Source: Durusdinium trenchii (Eukaryota > Sar > Dinophyceae > Suessiales > Symbiodiniaceae). From it: 64,000 nucleotides of DNA. The notes beneath the pieces were generated by a model, which had not been told where the DNA came from, made no database searches, and worked only from the letters and a program-made list of their open reading frames with translations. Positions 52,501 to 63,429 of this stretch are shown piece by piece. Every line of letters starts with the position of its first letter. The first letter of the stretch is position 1. The stretch covers positions 233,377-297,376 of the forward strand of contig CAXAMN010004091.1 of the NCBI GenBank assembly GCA_963970005.1, in the 5' to 3' direction. A program made the translations under genes and the position numbers.

Positions 52501-54600
52501 CAACCTCCAAGCTCGCAGCACGAGGACAGTGTGCTGAAGATCTTCGGGTTGCCAGGCCACTTCTCAATCCTCTTGCCTGGAGCTACGCCCACCCAAAGCT
52601 CCACGACAAACACAGGAAGGTCTCTTGTGAATCGCTGGTGCCGACATGTAATTCATGTGAGTGAAAGGCGCCGCCACAAGGCCCGGGGTGGAGGCCATCG
52701 CTGGAACCAAACAAGAAGAAACCGAACGAAGGTCCAAAAAGGAGCACCGCCTCCACTCACACCCACACGAAAATCAAGCAAGCTCGACAACCCATCATTT
52801 CCTGCACCGGCAGCGTGTTTCCCTTCCATGAGCGAGTTGCGACCATACATGGACAAAGCCAGCTGCCACGAACCAGTCCTCCTGCACGCACACAGCGCAG
52901 TGTTTATGCTGATCTCATCTGCGGTCAGCCTCAGTTTTGTGGTTTGACGCGGCCCAAAAAAAACAAGATGGAACCCGCGAACCCGAATGCAAAGACGTTC
53001 AAAAAGCTACATATGTCCAAATGACACTCTTGTAGGACACTCTTGTGGGACACTCCTGTGGGACACTCATTTGGGACCCTCTTGTGGGACACCCTTGTGG
53101 GACACTCTTGCAGGACACTCTTGTGGGACACTCTTGCAGGACACTCTTGTGGGACACTCTTGTGGGACACTCTTGTGGGACACTCTTGTGGGACACTCTT
53201 GTGGGACACTCTTGTAGGAAACTCTTGTAGGACACTCTTGTGGGACACTCTTGTAGGGCACTCTTGTGAGGCACTCTTGTGGGACACTCTTGTAGGAAAC
53301 TCTTGTGGGACACTCTTGCGGGACACTCCTGTAGGACACTCTTGTGGGATACTCTTGTGGGACACTCTTGTGGGACACACTCTTGTGGGACACTGTTGCG
53401 GGACACCTCACGATTCCCTGCGCCTGCCACGAAAATCCCACTTCCACACCTCAAAGCCCGCACAAAGTCCTGCGCCTGCCACGAAAAGTAACAATGTCAT
53501 CTCATGTGAGCTTCAACAAAATTTGCACCACACCACACGTTTGGAATGATTTCGACCCCTTCTGAGCACACTCCCATCCACCAAAATCGGCATTTCAGCT
53601 GAGACCTGTCACGAAAACAGAGCTTCGATGCCACACCCTATCCCAATGGCACGGCCACATCCAACACCCCAAAAGCACGACTCTCCAAACGCTAATCCCA
53701 ATGGAACTGCGCAGCAATCTGCAGATCTCACCAAACGCTGCGCCTGTGCAGCGAAACGCATCACGTTGCTTGCGCGACATGTCTTTTTCAATGTAATAGC
53801 GGCGCAAACTGACACGTGACACATCCATGAATATATGAATAGTCACTTGCAAAAGCTTCCCCCAATGGCAGCGCCTTAGCGCTCTACCGCGAACGGTTGC
53901 GAACGGTTGCGGACCGTTGCGGACGTAGAAACAACGGATCGCGAACAAGGCTCTACCCCCAGACCCCCAAGAGTTAAACGAGAACCCTTCGCTACGCATT
54001 CGGGAAGAACTGCTGCATGTGAGCCATTGACACAAAGCTGCTGTTGCAAAGCATGGATTGGGTGCCGTGTCAACGGTTGTCTAAGTCTAAGGTGGCAGCC
54101 CTTCAGCTTTGAGACCCACGAGCAGCTGCAGTGTTGTTGCCCATGCGCTGGCGTGCTCGCTGGCCGCCATGGCGCCATTCCAGCAAACCTCTTCGCCATG
54201 TCACAGGGAGAGTGAGAACCCTTGGAAGATGATTCCAGTCCTACATCTATGTGAGATGTAGGCACATCGGACAAGCTGAAAGGGTTCTCAGACTCCCACC
54301 AGGTTTGGCTGCATCCGCATGTCCTTCATTTCTTTGAGCACCTCCAGGCCGTGTTGCCAAAGACCAGACCTGGAGCGTTCGGACGCTACGACGGGTTCCT
54401 GGCCTTACTACTAGGCCAACGGAGAGTCCAACGCACCAGACCTGATCCCTCGCATCGCATTCGATGGCCTCTTGTCATGGGCTCGTTTCCAGTCCATGCA
54501 AAAACAGTTTTCCCGACCTGTCGCAAGCACTCATTGCTGTGCTGAAGTGAAAGGCGTTCACCTCCACAGTTGCATCGCTCAGGGCGGCCTTAGCTTGTCA
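49530..54600 (-). CDS. Intron-rich PPR gene
   Basis: At least sixteen minus-strand exons each carry part of a PPR motif. Examples, 5' to 3': about 54478-54597 ('FHFSTAMSACDRSGK'), 54288-54385 ('LWQHGLEVLKEMKDMRMQPN'), 54090-54197 ('NGAMAASEHASAWATTLQL'), 52465-52560 ('STLSSCCELGGWNAALTIF'), 52190-52290, 51990-52125, 51895-51945 ('DIVSFNTFISTLESL'), 51740-51860, 51595-51665 ('FSTSISSCSKATAWHQAL'), 51365-51460 ('YGAALSACERGCKWQPALQ'), 50955-51088 ('NAVLSAFARIGLWQPASHL'), 50768-50872 ('AAISACEKRSGLWDVSLVL'), 50620-50665, 50395-50540, 49875-50150 and 49645-49845 ('VAYNALLASLQVAGHVDLV'). Probable organellar RNA-binding protein. Borders often show AG before the exon; donors vary. Two genes rather than one cannot be excluded. 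Confidence 0.65.
52364..52417. repeat. CT microsatellite
   Basis: (CT)n tract with a few interruptions in an intron of the intron-rich PPR gene. Confidence 0.85.
53024..53407. repeat. 13-bp minisatellite (CTTGTGGGACACT)
   Basis: About 29 units of 13 bp with variants TGCAGG, TGTAGG, CCTGTG and CACTGTT. Since three units are 39 bases, long open frames arise in several frames on both strands and are not taken as genes. It lies between PPR exons at 52.6 and 54.1 kb, hence in a presumed intron. Confidence 0.9.
53417..53488. repeat. Two copies of the 42-bp minisatellite core
   Basis: 'CTGCGCCTGCCACGAAA' appears at about 53418 and 53470, identical to the core of the 42-bp array 44 kb away. The intervening sequence differs. 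Confidence 0.75.
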
Positions 54601-55439
54601 AACTGTTGGCCTAACTGGTCCGAAGACGATGGCCTACAAAACGGTTTCCCTGGTCCATCTGAGAAGGATCTCTTAGAATAAGAATCCAAAGTTGAGAAAA
54701 ACCGCTTTCGATCTTCTCCAAATCTATCCACAAAGCACTCACAGCGCCCGCTTGATCTGCTGAATATCGTTCAGTCCACTATGCACATCATGCTGATCAA
54801 CGTTTCTCCAGAACAAGCTTCCAGGATCTCCTGCGCTTCGCTGGCCAGCACGGCCTTGGCAGAGCACGGAAAAATGTGACAAAATGCCCAAAGATGATCA
54901 ACCTGCAAAAGCACCCATAGGAACACATGAACAAATGTACATCAAACGCATTGGACTTTCGACTCCGTCTGCGCTCCTTTTTGTCGGCTCAAATGAAGGA
55001 GCCGCAGCGGCCTCTCCGCAACAAAGGGGCCCCCAACACCAACTGGACAGTGGGATCCTCAGGTCAAAGAGCTTCGGAGCGGTTTCATTGGCGACGTGGA
55101 ATTGATCTATGACACAGCTGGGCGCCAGGCCCCAACACTGGCAGACATGAGCTCGACCACTTTGCCACCTGAACCCTCCCAGCTGCCAGGAGAACCGAGC
55201 TCAAGGCAATAGCCTCAACAGGTTGACGGACAAAGACTTTGCAAAATCGAAAGAACTTGAACAAATTACGTCAAGTGACCCTCTTTCCCGCCGATGTCCA
55301 GGCAAACCCCTTGGCCTTGGCTCATTCAAGCGGAAATATTGGATGCATCTTCAACTTGGCCAGGTGCTGCTGACCAAGATGCAACTCTCGCAGGAGTTCG
55401 CTGGGATGACAAAGCGATCCATGCATTTCAAACCATTTT
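54601..55439. other. Possible further exons, unassigned
   Basis: Minus-strand frames at 54690-54755 ('AVSALWIDLEKIES') and 54805-54870 ('KAVLASEAQEILEACS') may be upstream exons of the intron-rich PPR gene. A plus-strand frame at 55294-55450 ('AILQAEILDASSTW'-like) is also open. Not resolved. Confidence 0.3.
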
Positions 55440-55905
55440 CAGAGGCGCAGCATTCTTGCCAACGGCCCTGTCAACTCTAAAAACACAGGCCCCGTGTCGC
55501 CCTTACAGCTGCATGACATGACATGCCCAGCCTGTGAAGCCTTTATGGGGCGATGTACCCAGATCCGCTCGGAACAGCTCCCCAAGTCTGAGACCTCTTC
55601 GGCATTGATCACCTCCAAACCCAATTCAGCATCAACTCAAAAAGCCTTCAGTTTAGCCCAAAGAAGTTGGTTGAAATCGGGTGACATGATTGCCTTGGAG
55701 GCGATGTTTGTGCACTCCTGCCGTAGTTCCTGTGCCTGAGTTGAGGGCGGGCTTCAAACGGCTTGGAATTTTAATCCACTCACCCTCGAATCATCTCAGA
55801 TTGGCCTCCTCCCCCGTGGGAAATTTGAGCTTGCCAAGGAAGTCGGCAGAATCATGGGAAAATGATCCTGGCAACTTTCACCCACAAAATGTCCAGTCAG
55901 TGGCA
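55440..55905 (-). CDS. Unidentified exons
   Basis: Minus-strand frames with protein-like sequence: 55797-55885 ('DSADFLGKLKFPTGEEANL'), 55640-55740 ('ELRQECTNIASKAIMSPDF') and 55545-55640 ('AELGLEVINAEEVSDLGS'). The second and third meet in different frames near 55640, implying an intron or a frameshift. No family was recognised. Confidence 0.35.
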
Positions 55906-56087
55906 AACTGAATCCTAAATTACAACAAATCGGCGAATCAAAGTGAAGGTGATATCCGTCCTTGCGGCTGAAATGGAGAAGGGGGTAAGCGATGAAGGCT
56001 CTGCTTCAGCAAGCTAAGCTCGTTCAGCGCATCCATGGTCCTTGGCTTAATGCCAGCGTTGATCAACCAAAAGGTCCCTGGGATGCT

Positions 56088-56236
56088 CAACTACTAGCAG
56101 CAAGGACGCTACTAGGAGCAAAGGGCATCGCTACTAGGAGCAAGGACGCTACTAGGAACAAGTGCCTTACTAGTAGTAACAAGAAGCTACTAGGGGCTCC
56201 TGGCATCGCTACTAGGAGCAAGGACGCTACCCTTCA
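56088..56236 (-). repeat. Dispersed CTAGTAG repeat, longest module A array
   Basis: About seven units such as 'GCTACTAGGAGCAAGGAC' (18 bp) and 'GCTACTAGGAGCAAAGGGCA' plus TC (22 bp). Spacing between cores is 18, 22 and 18 bp in the first units. Confidence 0.9.
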
Positions 56237-56319
56237 TGTCGTAAAGGAACGGAAGACCGGACCAACCATATTTTCTGGTCGGTGCTTTCAGCCCAATTGA
56301 CCAATATTAGTGAGTGGGT

Positions 56320-56592
56320 TCAGTAGTAGCTTCTTGTTCCTAGTAGCGATGGCCTCCAACCTAATAGCAATGGCCTCCACCTAATAGTGTCCTTGCTACT
56401 AGTGGGAAATGCGCAGCTTGGCGCTGTGTTGCCGTGAAGGCTCTCTTTGAGACCTGCCTCCCTCTTCTTCTGGGCAATCTCAGCAGCTTGGCGCCGACAC
56501 TTGGGAGATGCCTTGCGGTCGGCCACATGGATGCCCTCTGAATGAAGAACCATAAAAAATGGTAAAGCTCGCTCAACCATAATGTGAGTCAT
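56320..56592 (-). CDS. Small ORF whose C-terminus is repeat-derived
   Basis: The ATG at 56590-56592 opens a 90-codon frame: 'MTHIMVERALPFFMVLHSEG', then basic helical sequence 'CRRQAAEIAQKKREAGLKE'. From about residue 64 the frame runs through the dispersed repeat at 56322-56405, giving the seven-residue repeats 'WRPLLLG' and 'WRPSLLG', then stops. The first two thirds look coding. Whether the repeat part is translated or spliced out is unknown. Confidence 0.4.
   Translation of the reverse strand: MTHIMVERALPFFMVLHSEGIHVADRKASPKCRRQAAEIAQKKREAGLKESLHGNTAPSCAFPTSSKDTIRWRPLLLGWRPSLLGTRSYY
56322..56405 (+). repeat. Dispersed CTAGTAG repeat, composite of both modules
   Basis: Module A ('AGCTTCTTGTTCCTAGTAGC') runs directly into module B ('GATGGCCTCCAACCTAATAG') and back to A ('TGTCCTTGCTACTAG'). 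Confidence 0.9.
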
Positions 56593-57081
56593 GTCGACAA
56601 AGGATGCAACAAATAAGACTCATCTCTCATTAAGCCAAAACACTTTCCACAAACAAATGTGGGCAATAGCATAGTAATATACAAGTGCAATCAACATTTT
56701 CGCGCAATTTCCGGTTTGGAACCCCCCTCTTAAACCGAGCCTTCCTCGCATTCTTTGGTTTGTTGCTGCTTCTCCGCTGGCCTTTTCTTACCTTTTCTCT
56801 TTTCCTTGTCCTTTATGCGTATCCTTTCAGCTCTCTTGCATTTCTTTCTGTTCCCTTGTTTCCTTTCTTCCGGCAAATCCTTTTAACCTATATAAATGAC
56901 CAGATTCAATCAGTTGCTTTCATTTTGAACCGGCTATTTGAAGAAACACTGGTTTGAAACGTTCGCAACGGGTGCCCCTCATGAGGCACGACCCCCCATG
57001 GTTTGTTGCCTTTTGTCGATCATTTTCCCCTGGATGAGGTTAGCATGGGATTAAGCAACGGTGCTGGAACTCAAGAGCTTG

Positions 57082-57157
57082 TTCCTAGTAGTAAGGCCAG
57101 GAGCCCCTAGTAGCGTCCTTGCTCCTAGTAGCGATGTCAGGAGCCCCTAGTAGAGCC
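57082..57157 (+). repeat. Dispersed CTAGTAG repeat, module A
   Basis: Four units, 'TTCCTAGTAGTAAGGCCAGG' followed by 'AGCCCCTAGTAGCGTCCTTG', the same order as at 15.7 and 37.1 kb. Confidence 0.85.
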
Positions 57158-57314
57158 CTGATGGATTAATCGACATCTCAGTCCGCAAATGGAACCTAAG
57201 CATGGATGGTTTTTTGATTGAGAGGCCCTCCAGCAGCTTTCTAGACCTTCCGGACTCCGGACCTTCTATGATTCTATGGTGGGCTTATAAATCTGGTGTG
57301 GGCATTGTCTCTGC

Positions 57315-58745
57315 CTATACAAAGAAAACTTTCGTGGATAGTTGTCCTACTTTCGTGGCACCAGCAGGCACGAAGCAAACACGGCTAACAGGCCCAACTA
57401 GCAACGCCGATCTACAGCAAACATTTCTTGGTCTGGCCTGCAAGCATGTCCACCCATCCTCCTGCCATGGGGGTGCTTTTTGCAGAATCTCTTTCCACCC
57501 TTTCTTGCCGGACTCCACTTCTCCCAAAGCTTTCCTTGCAGCAGTTTGGACAATTTCACACGTAAAGCAATGATCCTTGACAACTCTCCAAACTGGCTCC
57601 GCCCAGTCTCCGAAAATTTTGGTAGTATTGTGCTTTCCCGGTCTTCGAGTGGTAACACACCACCTCACATCGATGATCTCCAATGCATTTGTCCTTTGCT
57701 TCCTGAAGACCTCGGACGAGGCATCTTGCCAGCACGGCACCAATCACTGCAGAACTGGCGTATTTTCTTGCAACTTAGCCGCTTCCCACCCAATCTGCAG
57801 CTTTCCTCTCGTCCAAGTCTTCGTTGTTCCAAGTTGCGACTTGGTCTAGGCTGGTTTTGCCCATGCTTCAGGGGTCCATGAGGCTCGCCATGTTGACGAG
57901 AGTAATTATATATCTCCTAAAACCTGGCAATCATCTTCAGCACCATTCTTTGTTGGAGGCTACTGTGTGCACAAATCCTGCGAGACCCTCATAATTGACT
58001 TACGCACTGCCAGGCAATGGGCTGAAAATATAAAGCAGCACTTTGGCCAGCTTGAACTTGAACCAAATGGCATTTCAAACAGCGCCCCTCCCAGTAAAAA
58101 CGAATGAAACATGTGCACAATAATTACATACACAGGCCAAGCGACATGAGGCATTTGCCGAAGCCACGAATTCGTGCGTCGCGGCTGACCCCGAAGCTCC
58201 TGGCACAGGTGGAATTTTCTGTGTTCAACTTCGCAAACCAGAAAGGCCATGGCCGTCCTCAACCACAGAAAGGGGAGGTATTGCCATTGCTTGCATCAGA
58301 GGAAGTTGGTTTCTGTTTTGGGGAGGCCGTGTGATGCAGGTCGAAAGCTTGCCAATGAACCAAAAACACGAATATAGCTGCATCAAGCATACATCGGATA
58401 GAGCACCTTGGAAGTATATATTCCTTCCAGCTGTATATTGAAGTCCAGCTACACCGCGTTGCTTTTGGTTCTGCTGTGGCTGTGAGGCTGGAGCTCAAGA
58501 TGAGAAGCATCACAGGTAGTCCAAGCAAAAGGCCTGCGTCACATGCTCCAAATGCCCAACACGCTCAGCCAGTGGCTCAAGCAACTTTGCGGCTGCAAGC
58601 ATGGCGCTATCGGACATGTTGAACAATAATGATCGAGCCCAAGATACCTGGTGGGCGGTGGTTGTCCAAGATATATACCTACGCTTGAACGAAATAGTTC
58701 GTGCAAGTTCCGGCGTTGGTAATGAATGCTCCTTCCAAGTCATGT
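57315..58745 (-). CDS. Unidentified multi-exon gene
   Basis: Minus-strand exons: about 58510-58620 ('MLAAAKLLEPLAERVGHLEH'), 58100-58262 ('FLVCEVEHRKFHLCQELRGQ') and 57480-57740 ('TNALEIIDVRWCVTTRRPG' and 'WRVVKDHCFTCEIVQTAARK'), with an open but weaker continuation to 57315. An ATG at 58508-58510 starts a signal-peptide-like run ('MLLILSSSLTATA') that overlaps the end of the first exon by one base in another frame; it may be a separate start or chance. No family was recognised. Confidence 0.35.
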
Positions 58746-59633
58746 TCTTCCCACCTGACTCACTCCAATTATACTAAATCAGCACACTTTGAGCCACACG
58801 CAGTTGGATATGAACATGAACTGTTGGAGCCCTTGCAGCATCAAACTCAGCATCACTAGAGCTTTGGCACTGATCTTTTTGCTCGGCTTTGCCGGCTGGA
58901 CGCTTCGTCTTTGAACGGTTGTGGCTAAAGCTCAGCAGAGGCCTCCACACCGACAAAGGTTACAAAGCATGATGCCCACAATTGGCAATGCCGCATCTAA
59001 ATTCACTACTGACATCCGCGTGGCCAACCTCCACAGGCCCAACCTCGGAATGGGGACTTGAATTGACAGGACTATATAAGAGGAATAGATTCCAATGTGC
59101 AGGTATTCTGCAGCTGTGAGGCTTTGAGGAGAAGCTTGCCAGTACTTTCCCTTGATTGTAGTTGGCGCAGCGCTTCGGCCTGAGGGCTTGGGCAAAGACT
59201 AGAGTGATATTGATGTCAGCTTAGGCATGCTTTGCACAAAGCACTCATATCATATCACAACTCTTTGGCTGAATCTACATTCACTACTGTCAGAAGCTAC
59301 AGGAAACCAAGACTGCAACACTTATCAAACTGTGAGGCATGCCAGTTTTTGCAAGCCTTGGTGCCCGAGGGCAACACTACACTGGCCAAACAAAAGTTGC
59401 GCTTCTTGACCCTCAAACTCATTACAACCCTTACCCCTAGAATCCTACACCGGGAGACCTGGGACTGTGTGGGCAGTCATTTTTCCCCGGGAAGCCTTGT
59501 ATTTATTACTGTAGATTTAAAACGGTGTGATAATTGACCGTCCCACACCTGCCACAGAAATTGGACTTGGTAATTTGATCCGCAGCCTGCCTGAAGTATG
59601 CTGATGCAAAACCCCCATGTTTACCCTTCGCGT
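58746..59633. other. No gene assigned
   Basis: Minus-strand frames at 58774-58956 (basic, 'SFSHNRSKTKRPAGKAEQ') and 59100-59195 could be exons, with alternatives in other frames. Nothing firm. Confidence 0.3.
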
Positions 59634-59762
59634 CAAGGAACAGCATCTGCCAGTGGGAGCACGGTCATTTGCAGGTTGAGCTGTTCGGCCTCCAGAACCA
59701 TCATCAGCGGGGGTGACTTCAGAGTCACAAGACTTGCCCAGAAACCAAACTTGATTGAAGCA
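59634..59762 (-). CDS. Terminal exon of an unidentified gene
   Basis: After an AG near 59754, the minus strand reads 'FGFWASLVTLKSPPLMMVLE' and then 'AEQLNLQMTVLPLADAVP', ending at a TGA near 59634. Composition is protein-like, but upstream exons and family are unknown. Confidence 0.35.
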
Positions 59763-61639
59763 AGTTCCATTCATGGACCCTAAAATGGATATCGGTAGGG
59801 GACACTCACAAGGCCTTCTTTTTGCCGTCACTCGGTCTCTTAGAACCATCAACTGCATCCACAACGCAAAATATAAGTAGGGCTAGACGGGTAGCTAGAC
59901 AAGCCTTGTGATGGGATCAATGCGGCCCAGAATGCCAAACGAAGGTTGCGATCAAAACCTTCCAGAATCACGTGATTCCAGGGTTCCAAGATTTTCCAAG
60001 GCGGCTGCAGAGCGAAACCTGCCAAGTACGTAATATAGCTTTCCAATACGAAACTTGGTGAAGGTCCCAAAAGGTTCCAAGATTGAGTCACTGGATTCCA
60101 GGCAAAGAAAACTTGCGATCAGAAGAGCTAGTTTTATAGGTGGTCACAGGGATTGCGGTCGTTTTCAAGCGACCAGTTGTGGTCAACGAGAAGTCTTTTT
60201 CAGAGCTCCGATGCAGTGGACCGCGGTCATTCTAATTAGACCGTGTCCCACTGACCTTTGAGATGTCGGTTCGTTCTTGAGTGGCAAGCCATGTCAATTT
60301 TGCCATATTTCATAAATGAATCTGGAGAATTTACTGTTTACTGGAGAATGGCGCTCCTGGTGCAAGACTGGGACATAAATTTACGTTCAGTTTAAAATTG
60401 ACGGGTGCTGCACAAACAGTCTTTGGGTCTTCAATCCAGATTTACATGTCATGAGTCATGAGTACATTAGTATGTGGGCTGTGTGCTGACATTGCGAATC
60501 ATTCCGGCGCTTGCGAGAGGACAGTCGAAAGGACTGGATGTTCTAGCTGTACGAACTCAGGAGTTGAGTCAGGAGATGTTCACCATGAACATTGCTGTAT
60601 CTCATGCAAACCGTCACGCACGACTGTTGTCGAGGGTCCTGTGATAGGGGCGTAAGATATCCTTCACACACCTCCGTCCATGCAGGAATGTCCTCCCAGT
60701 CTTTGGCTCTGCTGCAGGCGCCTGCAGCCAGTCCATGATAGCAGCTGCCCGTGTTCTCAACTCTGACTCCTAAGCATCAGAAAATCAAAAGCAACGCATT
60801 CAGATTGAGTCAACCTGTCCCAAACCCCAAACTCTGAGGTCCTCAGCTATGAAGTCGAAAAGGCTTGGTCTCACAAGGAACTTGGAGCCTGCCAACACCT
60901 GAGCAGTTCAAATTACTGAGGATAAGGGAGGCAAGGAGCCTTTGAGACTCGCACTGACAGATCCACACTCGGTGGAAAGCCGCTGGAAGCCCCAAAAAGA
61001 ACCATACCCCCGCGAGGGCGCAGGCAGCGAAAGCCTAGAGACAAAGCGGAAACTCCATGCTGCGCCATGCGACAAAAGAGTGACACAGCGTTACAACTTT
61101 CAAACGAAAGGGAAGCAAGGAGACAGGAACGAACTACATAAAAAAGGCATACATAGGAACATGAAAGAAAGAAAGGAAGCGAGATAAGTCATGCGGTTTG
61201 TTCCTATGTGTGCTTTGTTTCATTCTCTCGTTCCTCTTGTTTCTTTAAAATTACATTCTTGTCACAGCCCGACTCCGTCGCATTCGCTCGACTCTTGCGG
61301 TGCGCGGCGTCCTTGCAAAAAGGTCCGGTTCCCAACACCATCGAAAATTGCAGCAACTCCACGGTTCTGAGTATGCTGGAGTACCTCAATTCAGTATGTA
61401 TGAGATCACATCGCTCAAGCAAAAAGGACAATTAATCCCAAGTAGAGTAAAGTAGAACAGAAGTGCAACCGAAGTAACTTCTGTGGCAAAGTCACTGTAG
61501 TCACTCACAATGACCTTGTCGGCCCCTGTCCAAGACACAGATTTAAAACTTACAACCTGGCGGCAAACTGGACCGCCCTGGCATCACTTGGACTTTGAGT
61601 GGAAGCTGCTCCTGCAGCAGTTGCGACAGCTGCCTTTGC
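59763..61639. other. No gene recognised
   Basis: Nearly 1.9 kb with only short frames on either strand. A purine-rich stretch (60920-61180) gives a Lys/Arg-rich plus-strand frame that looks non-coding. Confidence 0.4.
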
Positions 61640-63425
61640 CTGGAACACCATCAGCAACCCTCCCCTAAACAGATAAAAGCAGCTCACGTGGGTCTTGAAG
61701 AGTTCTTCTTCAAATTCGACTAGTGACAAGTGCATCGCCACTACGTAGTAGCAAAAAGCTACAGTACTAGTAACAAGGATGCAGCGAAATGTCACGCACG
61801 TCTCCCTGGCACCTTTGTGGAGACCGTTGCGATGACTTTCAAACCACGAAGCTTTGCAACCTGAGGCAGCACCCACATTGTGCTGTAGTGGGCGAGGACA
61901 ACAATCCCAGCTGGCCTGCACTATTAACCGCCCAGTGCCACCTGCTGCGGCATGAACCAACACCTGGCGTGCACGTGTTGGAGACCGCAGGTCAGAAAAA
62001 CACGTTTTCAAGTGTTGAATTAAGTAAACATTCGGATAATCACTTGTAGGCACCGTGTCATTGCGCTCCAGGCGCACGGTGCCATCCAACAGGTATTGCG
62101 CCGTCAGGCCCTGTAGCATCACCGCTGCTGCATCTTGAAGCTGAACGTCATTTCCTCCGAGTCTTTGGTTGAAGGAGGTGACCATGCAAAGCGAAACATG
62201 CTTGTAGCATGTGCATTCTTGGCGAGGTCTTCCCATCATCGTCCTAGTGGCACCAACCGCGTGACCGGGACCACTGCGAATTCAGAATAGGCACCTGGAA
62301 ACAAGGAGGTGCCATAATACAGGGTCCATAAAGGGAAAGAACTGGGGAAGCCAAATGACCAAACTGACGTGTCAGGCTCAGACCGGCCCCTTTGTGCCTC
62401 AAGCGAAGACATGTGACGGTCTCCAACCTACTAGCAACGGCCTCCAACCTAAAAGCAATGGCCTCAATGACTGCCTCCAACCTAATAGGAATGGCCTCCA
62501 ACCTACTAGCTATGGCCCCCAGAATTCTCAACTGCCAAGGCACACGAAGGCCACACGGCGTCCAAGCCAAACTTCGGCCCCAGGACCTGTACTTTCAACC
62601 ACTCCAGCACCTGCCAAGAAAACCAAGTAAAACCCACCAAGACTAGGATGCGTTGGGGATGTGTTCCGATGTTCGTGGCCTTCAAGTCCGGGTATGTAAG
62701 GAGGGGACGACCTGAGATTCTTCAGGATGTAGGTTGTTCCAATTGTGCCAAGTGGCACAATGCACCGAGCTCCAAGCGAGTAGGCCCCCTGAGCAATGAG
62801 AACGGAAGGAACTGAATGCTTCAACTGCCCCAAGCATGCTCTGGGAAACTGGAAGGCCTCACGCAAGTAGATGTCAATGAAGTTCACACCGGCAAAGGCA
62901 ATCCGCACTCGAGCTTCGCCAGGTCCAGGTTTTGGCAGAGGCTGCTTCACAACCTCTCTTTAAAATGAACTTCAGCACAACCAAATGCAAGAAGCACACA
63001 CAAAAGTATATCCACCCACACACAAAGACACTGCTCGAGGTATTATGCGTTTGGTCTGAACGCCACTTGCCGTGAAGCTGCCTAAGTAATCCAGAAGGCC
63101 TAAATGAACAGGTGGTATGCAGCAACGTGGTCAAAAATCTACCTCAACAGCCTGGGAGTTATCAGCATCCATAAAACCGAGCAGGTACGTCACGGTGATC
63201 AGCCTCTGCATGTACTGTTGGACCATCCCTCACAGCACACGGATGGTCCCTGCTAAAATGCAAAAGGGCCCGCAGCTATACACAAACATACCTAGCCTAT
63301 ATTTATAGCTCTATGTACACAACGTGCCTCGATTCAAAAGCAACAACCAAATATCCCGCCTCTACGGCATCTGTTCCACCATGCTGGCGAACTATACCAG
63401 CAAGCATTTCAGAAGCCTCTGGCAT
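61640..63425 (-). CDS. Quinone oxidoreductase (zeta-crystallin type, MDR family), many small exons
   Basis: Exons in order on the minus strand: about 63355-63425 ('MLAGIVRQHGGTDAVEAG'); 62858-62953 ('PLPKPGPGEARVRIAFAGVN', then 'FIDIYLRE'); 62680-62711 ('SSPPYIPGLEG'); 62533-62610 ('GAGVVESTGPGAEVWLGRR'); 62244-62294 ('GAYSEFAVVPVTRLVPL'); 62055-62162 ('LQDAAAVMLQGLTAQYLL'); 61916-61963 ('VLVHAAAGGTGRLIVQ', the NADPH-binding Ala-Ala-x-Gly-Gly-x-Gly motif); 61813-61860 ('VAKLRGLKVIATVSTK'); 61688-61719; 61640-61665. Joined, they follow the quinone oxidoreductase fold from the GroES-like domain into the Rossmann domain; the C-terminal third is not found to the left. Family members reduce quinones with NADPH and lack catalytic zinc. 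One intron has a GC donor (CAG|GCCAGC). Confidence 0.8.
62425..62522 (+). repeat. Dispersed CTAGTAG repeat, module B array
   Basis: Four to five units of 21 bp, 'CTACTAGCAACGGCCTCCAA' and variants CTAAAAG, CTAATAG. It lies in the intron between the quinone oxidoreductase exons at 62533 and 62294. Confidence 0.9.
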
Positions 63426-63429
63426 AGCC

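Noticed and set aside
52931-53549. Open frames up to 168 codons on both strands of the 13-bp array
   Set aside because: Products are pure repeats of the 13-bp unit in different frames.
60942-61187. Lys/Arg-rich plus-strand ORF
   Set aside because: It arises from purine-rich DNA, shows no domain, and runs against the strand of all other genes.
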